Shown here in pieces: positions 35,201-44,216 of a stretch of DNA of 64,000 bases. The notes under the pieces were generated by a model. The model did not search any database and had not been told where the DNA came from. It saw nothing but the letters and a program-made list of their open reading frames with translations. The stretch lies in assembly GCF_036711975.1 (NCBI RefSeq), contig NC_091968.1, positions 4,464,001 to 4,528,000 on the forward strand. Reading direction: 5' to 3'. This DNA comes from Onthophagus taurus. Its lineage: Eukaryota; Arthropoda; Insecta; Coleoptera; Scarabaeidae. How positions within the stretch are numbered: the first letter of the stretch is position 1; each line of letters opens with the position of its first letter. A program made the position numbers and the translations under genes.

Positions 35201-37215
35201 TTTTCATCCTATTTAACATTTTCTTTTGCAAATTCATTCTTAATATACATTCTAATTCTTTTTTTTTTATTTTAGCATCAAGATCTACCTCCAACGCAAG
35301 TGGTACCAATAACCTACCTCCATTACTTTTTCACAACGTCCATGGAGACAATATCCGTATATCTAGAGATGGTACGACAGCAAGAAGAGTAGAAAGTTTT
35401 TGTAAAGGAATCGCATTTAGTGCTCGCCCTGTAAAAGTAAACGAAAAGATATGCATAAAGTTCCTAGAGATTTCAAATAATTGGAGTGGTGTGATTCGTT
35501 TAGGGTTTACTTACAATGACCCGAGTACGTTGCGATATGGTTTACCGAAATATGCATGTCCCGATTTAACAAATAAACCAGGATATTGGGCGAAAGCTTT
35601 ACCAGAAAGATTTTGTAGTCAAACTACGGTTCTTTTTTATTACGTAACATCGACGGGGGAGGTTCATTTTGGGATTAATGGCGAAGAAAAAGGGGTGTTT
35701 TTTAGTGGTGTGGAAACTCGAGGTCCTTTATGGGCTTTAATCGACGTATATGGAAATTCAACGGCGATTGAATTTGTTGATATACGACATCAATTAAATA
35801 ATTCTAGAAGAAACGAGTTGTCTTCAAGTTATGAAAACGATGAAGTTGAAAGGATTATTTACCCGATGAGTGCTGTTAGTATACATCAAAGGGAAAATGA
35901 AGAAGTTAGTTACCCAGCTTTGCGTCACCAACCATCTCAAATTAATTACCAACCTTTGGCTTTACACCGTACGAAAGGAAAAAACGTTAGATTTAATTCA
36001 AGTCGAAGTGTTGCATCGAGAGTTGACTCCGAGTTTTGTCAAGGCTACGTTTTCACCGGGCGACCTTTACAAATTGGTGAAAGAGTTGTTGTTCAAATCT
36101 TAGCAACCGAACCTATGTTTCAAGGTTGTTTAAGTTTAGGGTTAACATCTTGTGACCCATCGACGTTACAACCAGCGGATTTACCAGACGATGCTAATTT
36201 CCTTTTGGACCGCCCGGAATATTGGGTTATCAGCCGGGATTTCGCGCGGAGTTTAAACGTAGGGGACGAAATTAGTTTTTTTATTTCCGTTAATGGTGAA
36301 GTACAAATTCGTAGAAATGGGGCGTCACCATGCGTGATCATCCACGTCGATCAAACTTTAAAACTTTGGGCGTTCTTCGATGTTTATGGATCAACCCGAA
36401 AAATCCGGGTTTTATCCTCCACCAACATAACAACACCTACAAGAAACCCAGAAAATCGTCTCATCACACCCGCGAATTCCGAAAGTATGAACAGCATCAA
36501 TTCTCAGTCGGAATTGAGACGTAGCTCGATGGTTCAAAACTCGCAAAATCGAATTTGTTGTGTTCCACAAACTGGGGAATTACAAGTACATAGTGTTAAT
36601 GGGTTTACGGTTACTTTACGGCCAAATTCGAGTCATCAAGGATCCACCGGAGCTATTCAAGGTCAACTCGCTTCTAGTCATTTCCAAAATCAACAACAAC
36701 CCCATGGGAGTCAACATGGTGTGAGTCAACATGGTGGTAACCAACATAGTGGTGGTGGTAGCCAACATGGTAGTAGTCAACATATCGTTCCAATTTCTCC
36801 AGTACCATCTATGATGGCTTTAGTTCCTGGTCCAACTTCTTCTGCAACACCAGCGATACCAACAGGAACTATGATGTCAAATTGTAGTAGTACATACATT
36901 GAGGTAATTAATTATTTTAAAAAAATCATAAAATCAAATAATTAATTTTAAAATTTTTTGTTATAGCCTGTAACGATTTCATCAACCCCGTATAGTCCAA
37001 CACAAACTTGGGTTGAAGGGACAAGTATAGCTTACGGAGCTGGAGCGGAATGTACAATTTGTTATGAAAATTCAATAGACGCTGTTTTATACATGTGTGG
37101 TCACATGTGTATGTGTTATGAGTGCGCGTTACAACAATGGCGGGGTAAAGGAGGTGGACATTGTCCGTTGTGTAGGGCTGTTATAAGAGACGTTATCCGT
37201 ACATATAAATCTTGA
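20111..37215 (+). CDS. neur: Neuralized, E3 ubiquitin ligase for Notch ligands (3 coding exons)
   Basis: CDS is join(20111-20246, 35276-36903, 36967-37215), 670 residues. Both introns have GT-AG ends and the phases match (1, then 0). Residues 1-45 hold a lysine-rich stretch ([12 protein letters not shown]), known in Neuralized as a phosphoinositide-binding region. NHR1 is at about 62-218 ([19 protein letters not shown]) and NHR2 at about 288-443; NHR1 is known to bind Delta and Serrate. A Gln/His/Ser/Gly-rich stretch (repeated SQHG) follows. A C-terminal C3HC4 RING spans 617-657, with all ligands visible: CTIC, CGHMCMC, CPLC. The ligase ubiquitinates Notch ligands at the plasma membrane to trigger endocytosis. 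MGVKEN also fits an N-myristoylation pattern (inference). Fly Neur is somewhat longer, so alternative upstream exons are possible. An AATAAA lies at 37396. Confidence 0.96.
20795..22815 (+). repeat. AT-rich array of five long repeats in neur intron 1
   Basis: The phrase ATATTTGCGTTTGCGTCATA, followed by TTCATGTAAATATAGTGCTA and ATCAACGCTTAACC, starts near 20800, 21491, 21843, 22279 and 22724 (spacings of about 690, 350, 435 and 445 bp). Long units continue through GATAAAGTGGCAATATATTA and CACCTTAATTAGG to GCGTCACGTTAACTTAAACC. Shorter units are internal deletions. The array ends in an AT microsatellite at 22813-22860. Confidence 0.9.
22915..24115. repeat. CTAG-rich palindromic array, block C (neur intron)
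   Basis: Eight or more units of the same two-palindrome family, partly regular near 23580-23900. Some units have a variant second palindrome (CGGGTTAAGCC / GGGTTTAGC, from GAAACTTTCTAGTACTAAG) not seen in the other blocks. Unit order and orientation change along the block. Confidence 0.92.
24190..25340. other. CpG-rich segment inside neur intron 1
   Basis: Markedly GC-richer than the intron around it (GCGGGCGGTCGGCAAACG, CCGATTTCCGCCCCGCGCGT, GCCGCCGCCGCTCG). A TTTGACAGTTG repeat lies at 24725-24790. No exon with a phase-compatible donor and coding similarity was found. Candidate intronic enhancer or alternative promoter of neur; this is inference from composition only. Confidence 0.4.
25341..26180. 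other. Unique AT-rich intron sequence
   Basis: No repeat or coding element recognised; 25405-25617 is an open frame without a domain. Confidence 0.4.
26181..26585. mobile_element. 405-bp element with perfect 25-bp terminal inverted repeats
   Basis: GTCAATTAATAGCGGCTGCG-TGGTA starts at 26181, and its exact reverse complement ends at 26585. The interior is AT-rich, with a 61-codon open frame (26200-26385, asparagine-rich, no domain). The near-perfect ends suggest a young non-autonomous element; the superfamily is unknown and no target duplication is clear. Confidence 0.75.
26730..26812. repeat. Solo CTAG-repeat fragment
   Basis: A single half unit (TCTAGTTCTAGGTCTAGTGT) followed by CATTAAATTGTTGTATATTC, as seen at the end of other blocks. 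It sits directly against the 355-bp satellite. Confidence 0.85.
26815..29045 (+). repeat. 355-bp dimeric satellite array (about 6 copies)
   Basis: CCTCTTTCCAATGAACCAAC recurs at 27081, 27436, 27791, 28153, 28508 and 28863: periods 355, 355, 362, 355 and 355. Each unit splits into two diverged halves of about 178 bp, both starting GTTTTGAAAAAT(C/A)(G/A)CTTTTAG followed by TTTTTGAGAAA. One half continues with AATCGACAATTTTTTCGAAT, the other with GAAGTTTTGATAAAATTTT. It is a two-monomer higher-order repeat. The first and last units are truncated. Confidence 0.95.
29046..29340. other. Intron linker with a short CTAG fragment
   Basis: A 64-codon minus-strand open frame (29089-29283) has no recognisable domain. 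At 29284-29325 lies a lone CTAG half unit (TTTCTAGTTCTAGGTCTAGT). Confidence 0.4.
29341..30890. other. Unannotated intron stretch, moderately CpG-rich from 29600
   Basis: No exon supported. CpG-rich patches at 30500-30800 (GGACGCGGTGGCGGGTG, CGTAACGCGAGACGTAAACG). Two CAGCTG E-box cores at 30169 and 30229 are of the type used by proneural proteins, which regulate neur in flies (established); function here is only inferred. Confidence 0.35.
30898..30945 (+). repeat. Upstream duplicate of the neur intron-1 acceptor tract
   Basis: TTTAACATTTTCTTTTGCAA, then ATTCATTCTTAATAT and ATTCTAATTCT, matches 35212-35258, the last 60 bp before neur exon 2. The two copies bracket the CTAG-satellite-CTAG block. 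Confidence 0.88.
30960..31346. repeat. CTAG-rich palindromic array, block D
   Basis: About three units of the family with both palindromes well preserved; directly followed by the 295-bp satellite. Confidence 0.92.
31347..34612 (+). repeat. 295-bp dimeric satellite array rich in TGACAT/ATGTCA (about 11 copies)
   Basis: CATCACACGAAGATTTTAAT-type phrases recur at about 294-bp steps (31574, 31868, 32317, 32608, 32905, 33200, 33494, 33790, 34074, 34366), with one larger step of about 450. Each unit has two related monomers of about 150 and 142 bp, both starting CTACCAATTGAC(A/G)TTCTAA then CTGTCAAATTTGAT. Short inverted pairs such as TGACAT...ATGTCA are scattered throughout. Flanked on both sides by CTAG arrays. 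Confidence 0.95.
34622..35205. repeat. CTAG-rich palindromic array, block E
   Basis: Four to five units ending about 70 bp before the neur exon 2 acceptor, so the family lies in neur pre-mRNA immediately upstream of a constitutive exon. Confidence 0.92.
35276..36903 (+). other. neur: neur coding exon 2 (both NHR domains)
   Basis: Acceptor TTTTATTTTAG at 35265-35275. The open frame extends 82 nt into the intron, but that upstream part ([11 protein letters not shown]) is intronic. The donor follows GAG at 36903 (GTAATT). The exon encodes NHR1, linker, NHR2 and the low-complexity region. Confidence 0.95.
36967..37215 (+). other. neur: neur coding exon 3 (RING finger)
   Basis: Begins after TTATAG; phase 0, 82 codons plus TGA. 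Contains the complete C3HC4 RING and ends RDVIRTYKS, the conserved Neuralized C-terminus. Confidence 0.96.
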
Positions 37216-38270
37216 AGTGAAAATTAAAGAAATGGAGACTTTTGTGCTTCCATTATTTAGTGTCTACTTCCTCGGCGTTAAATATCGTTTTTGTTCTTTT
37301 TAATTAAGGAAAATGAAGACTGAATCTCGCGCCCCAAAACGTGAAAGTTAATTTAATAATTTATTTGTTTTGGCGATGTGACGTATAATAACTTAAATAA
37401 AAAAAAGAAACTCTTGACAAGTTAATTTAAAATTAAGGAAAATGAAATGAAGAAGATAAAAGATGAAAAAATCACCAAAGAGAAGGCTTAGGATTTTTTT
37501 TTGGGCGGCCTCAGGAATTAGTCACGCTGTTGGTTCGCGCCGTTTAATGATTTCTATTTCTATTTATTTATTTAAAAGTGTAACCAGAAATAAAAAAAAA
37601 TTCAAAAAAAAAATTTAGACAAACAAAAACTTAGTCGTTTTGTACAAAATTTATTAATTATTATTATTATTTATTTGGTAATATGTTCGATTTTTTTTTG
37701 TTCTTCGGTACGATTATTGTTTACCGTCATCGTTATTCATTGTTGTTTCCGATTTTGTTTTGTAAAGAAGCATTTGAAACGACCTTTGACATTCCTTTTT
37801 TTAAAAATCGAAGGGGACGAAACAAACCACCGTTTAACTTTAATAATAAATGGCCAGTTCTACATAAATTTAGTAGTCACCTAAGAGCGAAGCCTTTTTG
37901 TAATGTTTTTTTTTATTTCACACAAAAGGGCCGGTAATATCATAGTTCTAGTCAATAAGAATGTACTGAGTCTTATAGAAATATCATTTATTAGTACTAT
38001 TCTGTTCTATGTAAATACAAAAATGTTAACTAATATTTGGCTTTATTTTATTCCTTTTAATATCCTCATCATTTTCACTTTAAATTTGGTGACGAAGCAA
38101 AAAAATATGAGGGCAATAGTTGTAAATTCTTCGACTCCTTTCAGGCTAACACTCATTTGACCAAAACTTCAGATTCAAAAAACTAAATAATGTTTCAATG
38201 GAAAAGATTTACAATTTCAATAAACGACATTCTCTTATTTCATTAAATGAGATTAGTTGTCGTCTTAACG
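37216..38270 (+). other. neur 3' UTR and AT-rich downstream DNA
   Basis: AATAAA signals at 37396 and near 37587, followed by A- and T-rich DNA. Short open frames at 37675-38160 are low complexity and not called. Confidence 0.6.
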
Positions 38271-39690
38271 TTTCAATTTTCTTATTGATACTGGAGCTGA
38301 CATTTCTGTACTTCCTTCAAACTTTATCAAAATCACAAAAGAGTCACTTCGTCTCTTACTGCTGCTAACAGTACGCCAATAATCAACTATAGTAAAAAAA
38401 CTTTTATCTACGACTGCTTGGATAAGTCATCATTACCACACTCATTTGAGGTGATTTGAGTTACGTAATGAAGTTCATTACCGCACTGGTTTCATTACGT
38501 AACGATTTTTAGCCCAATCAGAACAGATTTAATTTATTGCAACGAGCAACAATACAAAAAAAAAGTGCTACCTATTTAAAGAGAAACAATAGTATTTATT
38601 ATAAACATTAATTGTTATGTTTTTACATTTCGAAACACTTATTCCAGATGAGTAAACATGTTATTGAAACTAACATTAATTCAAATTTGTCAACAATCAT
38701 TTCAAAATATTTTTATAAATGTCAAATAGACCTTTTTAAAGAAATTGATTTTGAAGTAATTTTTAGCAAACGTAGATAAAATGTTGTATATCACACGTGG
38801 GCTAGAGTATTAGTACAGTACTCGTGTGATTACACGCAATTTTGCACACTCGTACAGTAATTATGTTTCTAGCCCACTTGTAATATAAATAACTATACCA
38901 ACTTCGCGGCCAAAGAGGCAGCAAACACGCCCTTCATTGGACCCCAACCTGGCTGTAGACTACAAAAAAGCCACCTAAAGCTGGAAAGAACTTCCAGGTC
39001 ACAGTCAAGCGAAGAGTAAAACAAAACCAAAGCGGTTTTATGCCTCTTTGGTTTTGTGTATTGATTATGCGCCCCTAAAATACCACCTCTTCCACATTGG
39101 ACAAGTTGAGGATCAAACTTGTCGACTTTGCAACGACGAGTCAGAAACAGCTGAACATATACTGTGCAATTGCGTCGCTAGACACCAAATTTTCGGTGAA
39201 ACTCTCTTGACACCTACCGACATAAATGTGCAAGACCTCAGGGCAATATTAAGGTTCATCAAGGATCTACATTTACCCTAAACCTTTAGAGGGCTAAAGT
39301 TACAATAGATCTTATAGGTCTAAACTAACTATTTCATAACTGGTTACGTAAATAACTTTTAATATTAACTTTACAGTTAAGACGAAATTTTCCTCACATC
39401 TTCACGATAGCAGATGTAGATAAACTTATTATTAGCATAGAATTTCTTGACAAATTTGGCATAAAAAATCATCACTTAATCGATAATGCAGCTAAATTAT
39501 GTTCTATTGGTCCGATTCAAAAAATTTCCATTCCTTCATCTAACATTTTCTCCATTGAAACAAAATTTACCAAAATCATCAAAAAAATTCCAAATTTAAT
39601 CATCAAATACCTGTTGCGGAAGAGGATGTTCACAAAACGGCAATTACCATCTCATTTGGTCTTTATGAATTTACCAGAATGCCTGAAGAC
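38271..39690 (+). pseudogene. Ty3/gypsy retrotransposon relic (protease, RT start), split by a LINE fragment
   Basis: 38280-38325 reads FLIDTGADISVLPS, the aspartic protease motif. After an inserted LINE piece, 39360-39590 reads FPHIFTIADVDKLIISIEFL then DKFGIK, the C-terminal part of a gypsy protease. 39610-39690 reads EEDVHKTAI then FGLYEFTRMPE, from the reverse-transcriptase fingers/palm. Stops interrupt all of these. No LTRs recognised. The integrase piece at 43070-43395 on the same strand may be the far end of this element. Confidence 0.78.
38890..39281 (+). pseudogene. LINE ORF2 C-terminal fragment (RNase H end plus zinc-binding tail)
   Basis: Reads AAKEAANTPFIGPQPGC (end of an RNase H domain), then YHLFHIGQVEDQTCRLCNDE followed by SETAEHILCNC, a CxxC...H...C zf-RVT-type tail, and ends at a natural stop (39281). 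Only the 3' end is present, consistent with a 5'-truncated LINE insertion. It splits the gypsy relic. Confidence 0.85.
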
Positions 39691-39729
39691 GGTGTTGAAG
39701 AATCGTCCGCAATGAGAAAAGGAAGGCGA

Positions 39730-41900
39730 TTACTTGGCAGTATTCCTGCATAAAATCTTTGAGAGACCTGGGCTCCAGGGACGCCCTGGAGGGACGCACC
39801 GGTCATTATTTAGAACCTTTGTGATGACATAAGGTCCTTGGTATTTTTGTTGCAATTTCTTGGATTTTCCAGGCTGAATTGCATTGGACCTCATCATTAC
39901 GTAGTCCCCGACAGAATATTTAATCCGTGGTCGTCGTCGCAAGTCATAACGATATTTGTTCTGCTGTCGACTTGCCATCTATTGATTTTCGGATAATGAT
40001 CGAGTCTTTAATCTTGCTTTAGCTTGCTGCTAAAGAGTTTTCCGCAATACTTTCCCCGACCTGGTGTTGCTGCGAGTTTTCCGCAACACTCTCCCGACCT
40101 GGTATTGCTGCGAGTTTTCCGCAATACTTTCCCCGAACTGGTGTTGATGCGAGTTTTCCGCAACATCTTCCCGACCTGGTGCTATCGCGAGTTTTCCGTA
40201 GCACTTCATCCAGACCAATTATTCCCTTATGAATAATTATTTCAATTACGTCCGAAGTACGAGTCCCACAAGATTGCACTAGGCCAGACATTTACCGCTT
40301 ATATATTTAAATAAAGATTTTTTTTACCTTCCTCCGTAAACCCCTATTTTGATTTTTTTTTATTATTAATAAATTTTGATTTTATTTTCTTAATTTATGA
40401 ACCGTATGTTTTTATTTTTCACCCTCTCTCAAACACCCTGAATCTCCGATTGTAACCCCCAAAAGCTACTTGGAGGCGAAAGAGTTCCTTAACTCTCTAA
40501 ACATAAGGTGGCGCCCGAGACCGTTAACATCCCGAACATATAAAAGGGCACACAGACCCCTTTCCTAGGACCGAACCAGGAAAGGACGTCGCAGTGTCTA
40601 AAATACCCAGAAAGACCCAAGAATTTTTGGACTTGTTTAGCTGTAGTAGGCGTAGAAAATTTTGATACCGCTTCCACTTCGTACAATTGTGGTCGAACTT
40701 CGATGTATTTTATTCAAAAGCCTAGGTAATCTACCTCGGTCTGGAGAAATAAGCATTTATCCATGGCATATAATTATATTCCCATAAGCCATTATGCGTA
40801 CCGAATGTAGTATATCTCTTGGAATCTTAAATCGAGTACTGTAAAGTATCGCTGAGCGGAGAGAGCGTCTATTTGATCATTTATAAGAGGAATAGGAAAT
40901 TTATCTCTGTACGTTATTTTATTAAGTGCTTCTCATTTCTCTCCATTTTTCATGAACAATTTTATCGACATGTTTTTGTTCGCTCTTTGGTAGTCTTCTA
41001 GGTCTGTACACCACTGATTCCTTTGTGGTTAAACGAATTTATTTCCATTTCAAATTCAGAGAGTCGTTTAAGTTCTTCGCTTGTGTTCAATGTGGTTTGA
41101 ATAAGCTTTAAACTTTGTTTCGGTTGTAGGCACCGATTTCGTCACTTATTGTTATGTTTTCAGGTTCAATCTCTATCTTGGCAATTCCCTTTTCTATTTG
41201 AAGTACTACAGATGGTTGACGAAAAAAGTCTGTTCCGACAATGATAGGTACTGGTATAGCAGAGTCAAAAGAATTTTGTTTTGAACATATTTTCCTTTAT
41301 TCCGACAGTCAATTTTGCAAGACCTATGTTTTGACACCATTTAATCCGGATAGAGTAATAGGTTTTACTTCCGAATCTGTCTCGAGGTTACAAATATCCA
41401 GCTCATGTACTTTGGTTTCGGATATCAAATTAACTCAAGAACCTGTGTCTGCTAGTGCTTGTTGGACGGTACCATTAATTGTTAACGATATCATCATGTT
41501 ATTTGTTTTGCTTTCTACGATCATCGTAAATTTTCGCTATATCTTGCAATCTCTTGCTAGGTGACCCTTTGCTTTGCATTTCGTACAACACATTAGTGGA
41601 CAATCCTTCATGCGATGTACACCATCCAATCCATCCATGCAATACGGACAAGTTGGTTTGTCGCCTAGTTTATGTTGTGCTGTATTTTCAATGGCCGTTC
41701 TAGCTTTCGAACTTTGCTCCGTATTCTGATGTTTGACATCTTTATCTTTGGAGAAGCGAAGGTTTTATGCATTTCGTCTGTAGGGGCAATTTTGGCTTGC
41801 TTTAGTAACTCTGTTGTATTCTTTGCATGATTTTGATTCATTCTGCTCTATCTCAACAACTGCAATAGATAGGTATAGGGACATGTGCTGAAGATTTGTA
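39730..41900 (-). pseudogene. Ty3/gypsy retrotransposon relic, minus strand
   Basis: Reading leftward from about 41660: CCHC zinc knuckle (CTKCKAKGHLARDC, about 41610-41560), protease remnants (ALADTGS near 41460; VPIIVGTDFFRQPSVVLQIE near 41240), an RT remnant near 40940-40760 (TYRDKFPIPLINDQID), an RT C-terminal piece at 40686-40489 (VSKFSTPTTAKQVQKFLGLS), and an integrase C-terminal piece at 39978-39730 (RIKYSVGDYVMMR, KLQQKYQGPYVI). The order gag-protease-RT-integrase is intact although the frames are broken. Another copy of gypsy lies around it in the opposite orientation. Confidence 0.82.
40033..40212. repeat. 39-bp minisatellite inside the minus-strand gypsy relic
   Basis: About 4.5 copies of a unit containing GCGAGTTTTCCGCAACA then CTTCCCGACCTGGTGTTG. 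Copies differ by a few bases. Confidence 0.9.
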
Positions 41901-42600
41901 GAGAATTAAATTCTCTATCTGATAAGCTAATCACGTATGGGGTGTCCATTTAAAATTTCGACTTTTTTGCAATTGAATATGGTAAAACTGTAGTTACATT
42001 TTTGAACATTCTGTATAAGATGGACCGATGTAGCCAATGGCGCTCTATTTAAGAATATTCAAGCAGCAACTGTTACAAATTTTAACTTTCTAGCTGGATC
42101 AGTAGAAAAAAAAAATGCAAATTTGCACAGTGTTAATTGCTAAAGAAAAGTTCTAATTAAAATAACTCAAAAACTAAAAGCACTAGGTATCAACATGGCT
42201 TATTAAAGTCAACTTAGTTTTGTGTATAAAATCAGAATACGCAATAAAAACTATATCATTCCATTTAAAATAACATATGTTTATTTCAGTATGTCGTTAT
42301 GGAACAGCCTATATGTATAACAATATTTTCCGTTTATAGTGTGCTAAATTTCCTACAACTTTTGTCTAAGGAAGAACTGCGTATCTCGGCTCCTTAATGA
42401 CATTTATATACTTTGTTGCTTATGTGGGACATCCTGTATACTTGGGAAGTATTTCTGTTTAAAAGCAGCAATAATTATGTGTAATAGTTTTGTAATGGTC
42501 CGTTTTGGTAGATATTTCAATGTTTCTCCATTAATTAGGTCATAGCACACATGGTATATTGCTCTGCTGATCACTTTGAATTATGCTAGAAACACTATTT
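41901..42600. other. AT-rich transposon-like debris
   Basis: GGGGTGTCCATTTAAAATTT at 41939 and GGGACATCCTGTATAC at 42419 resemble the inverted ends of insect DNA transposons but do not pair well. No coding feature. Confidence 0.3.
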
Positions 42601-43060
42601 AACATGGTTGTTTGATGTAAAAGTTTCTTTCAGATGTTTAGCAAACAAATTAACCTTTTCTTGATTGCTCTTAGCCCAATTTCCATTACTATTTCGAATT
42701 GGAGGTGTATGTGTTTTTGGAACTTTAAGCTTTCTTGTTGCCTTCCGCAGAGAATAATCAGTACTGGCATCGTCAGTAAGGTCTTTTAAGTAATTTTGAA
42801 TGTTATTATCTTTGTGGCTATCTGTTAATGCTCTTAATTGGGCTGTTGTTTTATTTAATTTAGTTTTATCACCAGGAATTCTATTGGTTTGTCATTTTTT
42901 TCTTGCTTTCCGTTTTTCTGCCATTTTGTCTCTAATGAATTTAGGATAAATGTTAGATTTAGGTTTTTGGTGTTAAAATAGGTGTTGAGGTCCAGGCTGC
43001 GTTTTGTATGTCTTTTAAGAACTTTTAGACCATAAACCTTTGATAAATTCTTTTTATTCC
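42600..43060 (-). pseudogene. LINE ORF2 fragment (linker between endonuclease and RT), minus strand
   Basis: Reads LNKTTAQLRALTDSHKDNNI, then NYLKDLTDDASTDYSLRKAT, KTHTPPIRNSNGNWAKS and KVNLFAKHLKETF, typical of Jockey-type ORF2 just before the reverse transcriptase. 43067-42855 contributes an upstream N-rich piece with NLNLTFI. Confidence 0.8.
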
Positions 43061-43069
43061 AGTTCAAAA

Positions 43070-43395
43070 AAATCTCTTCGTGAATCTCGCTATTTAGACT
43101 ACATTACTCATTTTACACCAGAGATTAAACATATTAAAGGAGATTCAAGGACCAACCAAATTCGAGCTTTCTCTTACCACCCTCAAAGTAGCTAATGGTA
43201 TGTTGGAGAGATTTCATAGAACTCTCAAAATAGCCATTACTGCTCGCGGAGCTGGTAACAGATGGAATAACGATCTGCCCATTATTCTTTTAGGGCTTCG
43301 GTGCTTTCTAAAAGAAGATCTTGGTTGCTCTTCTGCAGAGTTAGTTTATGGCTTAAACTACCCGGCGAATTTTTTGTGTATTCACATTCCTTGAC
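43070..43395 (+). pseudogene. Ty3/gypsy integrase fragment
   Basis: FTPEIKHIKGDSRTNQI then AFSYHPQS, a stop, then MLERFHRTLKIAITARGAG, RWNNDLPIILLGLR and KEDLGCSSAELVYG. This is the core-to-C-terminal part of a gypsy integrase, with the conserved AYHPQSNG-MVERFHR region damaged by a stop codon. Confidence 0.85.
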
Positions 43396-43745
43396 AGAAA
43401 TTGAACCACTCACATAGTTAATTATCATCTACATTACATAATTTATTTATAAGGTAGTGACAATACAGAAACTTGAGTGTAAATCACTTCATTTAATTTC
43501 ATTTGCACACACACTGTACACCATATCTGACGTTTGATCTGACGTTTCGTGACACAACTGAGACATAACCTCACATTTTTTTTTAATTATTTCTAAATTT
43601 TAATGTTTAAGTGATTCCCCAACAAATTCTTTACTTCGTTTATTTTAAACGTTTAAAATTAAACATTTTTTTAATAAATCACTTAATTTAGAAGAATAAA
43701 TTGACACATGATAAAAAAAAAACATAACCTCAATCAGCATTTACA
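43396..43745 (+). promoter_or_regulatory. Region upstream of the DNLZ gene
   Basis: AT-rich. CATAACCTC occurs at 43564 and again at 43723, 14 nt before the ATG. The same motif sits 12 nt before the Gemin6 ATG. Confidence 0.4.
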
Positions 43746-44216
43746 ATGAACGTTATAAGACGATTATCAACAAGAATTTTATCATACACAATAAGAAGAC
43801 AAGTTTTTAATCAAGAGATACCTACATTAATAAACGGAATAAAGTTTTATCATGAAAACACGCCAAAATTATATCCAATAAGAAGTTATAGTAGTGAAAA
43901 AGATACCGAAAAGGCAACAACTAAACATGAATTAGGAAAAGTCTCGGGAAAGCTTCAGTTAATATATACGTGTAAAATATGTAATACAATAAATAATCAT
44001 TTCATTTCAAAAGTGGCATATGAAAATGGTGTTGTGATTGTTACATGTTCGGGGTGTAAAAGTAAACATTTAATTGCGGATAATTTGAATTGGTTCCAAG
44101 ATGGGAAACGAAACATCGAGGATATTATGGCCGAAAAGGGAGAAACTGTTAAAAGATGTACTTCTGACGGGTGTACTGAGATTACCGTGGAAGAAATAAA
44201 GAATCGTAAAAAATAA
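43746..44216 (+). CDS. DNLZ: DNL-type zinc-finger protein (Tim15/Zim17/HEP family), mitochondrial Hsp70 escort
   Basis: Single-exon gene, 156 residues. The N-terminus (MNVIRRLSTRILSYTIRRQ) is rich in Arg, Ser and hydrophobics and lacks acids, as expected for a mitochondrial targeting peptide. Residues 64-125 match the DNL zinc finger: CKIC (76-79) and CSGC (101-104) as the four zinc ligands, then HLIADNLNWF holding the family-defining DNL. This protein family keeps mitochondrial Hsp70 (mortalin) soluble and supports protein import and Fe-S biogenesis. The ATG is the first in frame and follows a short leader. A possible poly(A) signal is at 44355. It is tail to tail with Dok. The C-terminal basic tail after residue 130 is poorly conserved in the family. 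Confidence 0.95.
   Translation: MNVIRRLSTRILSYTIRRQVFNQEIPTLINGIKFYHENTPKLYPIRSYSSEKDTEKATTKHELGKVSGKLQLIYTCKICNTINNHFISKVAYENGVVIVTCSGCKSKHLIADNLNWFQDGKRNIEDIMAEKGETVKRCTSDGCTEITVEEIKNRKK

Larger units (their letters stand above)
20247..35275 (+). other. neur: neur intron 1, 15.0 kb, packed with satellites
   Basis: Donor GTTCGT, acceptor TTTTATTTTAG. In order it holds: AT-rich DNA; a five-copy AT-rich array (20795-22815); a CTAG block (22915-24115); a CpG-rich stretch (24190-25340); an inverted-repeat element (26181-26585); a 355-bp dimeric satellite (26815-29045); a second CpG-richer stretch (29600-30880); and a CTAG block, a 295-bp dimeric satellite and another CTAG block up to the acceptor. 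Confidence 0.85.

Noticed and set aside
35194..35275. Extending neur exon 2 upstream to the ATG-like start of the open frame
   Set aside because: It crosses a strong acceptor (TTTTATTTTAG) and encodes low-complexity Phe/Ile residues; a phase-compatible exon exists at 20111.
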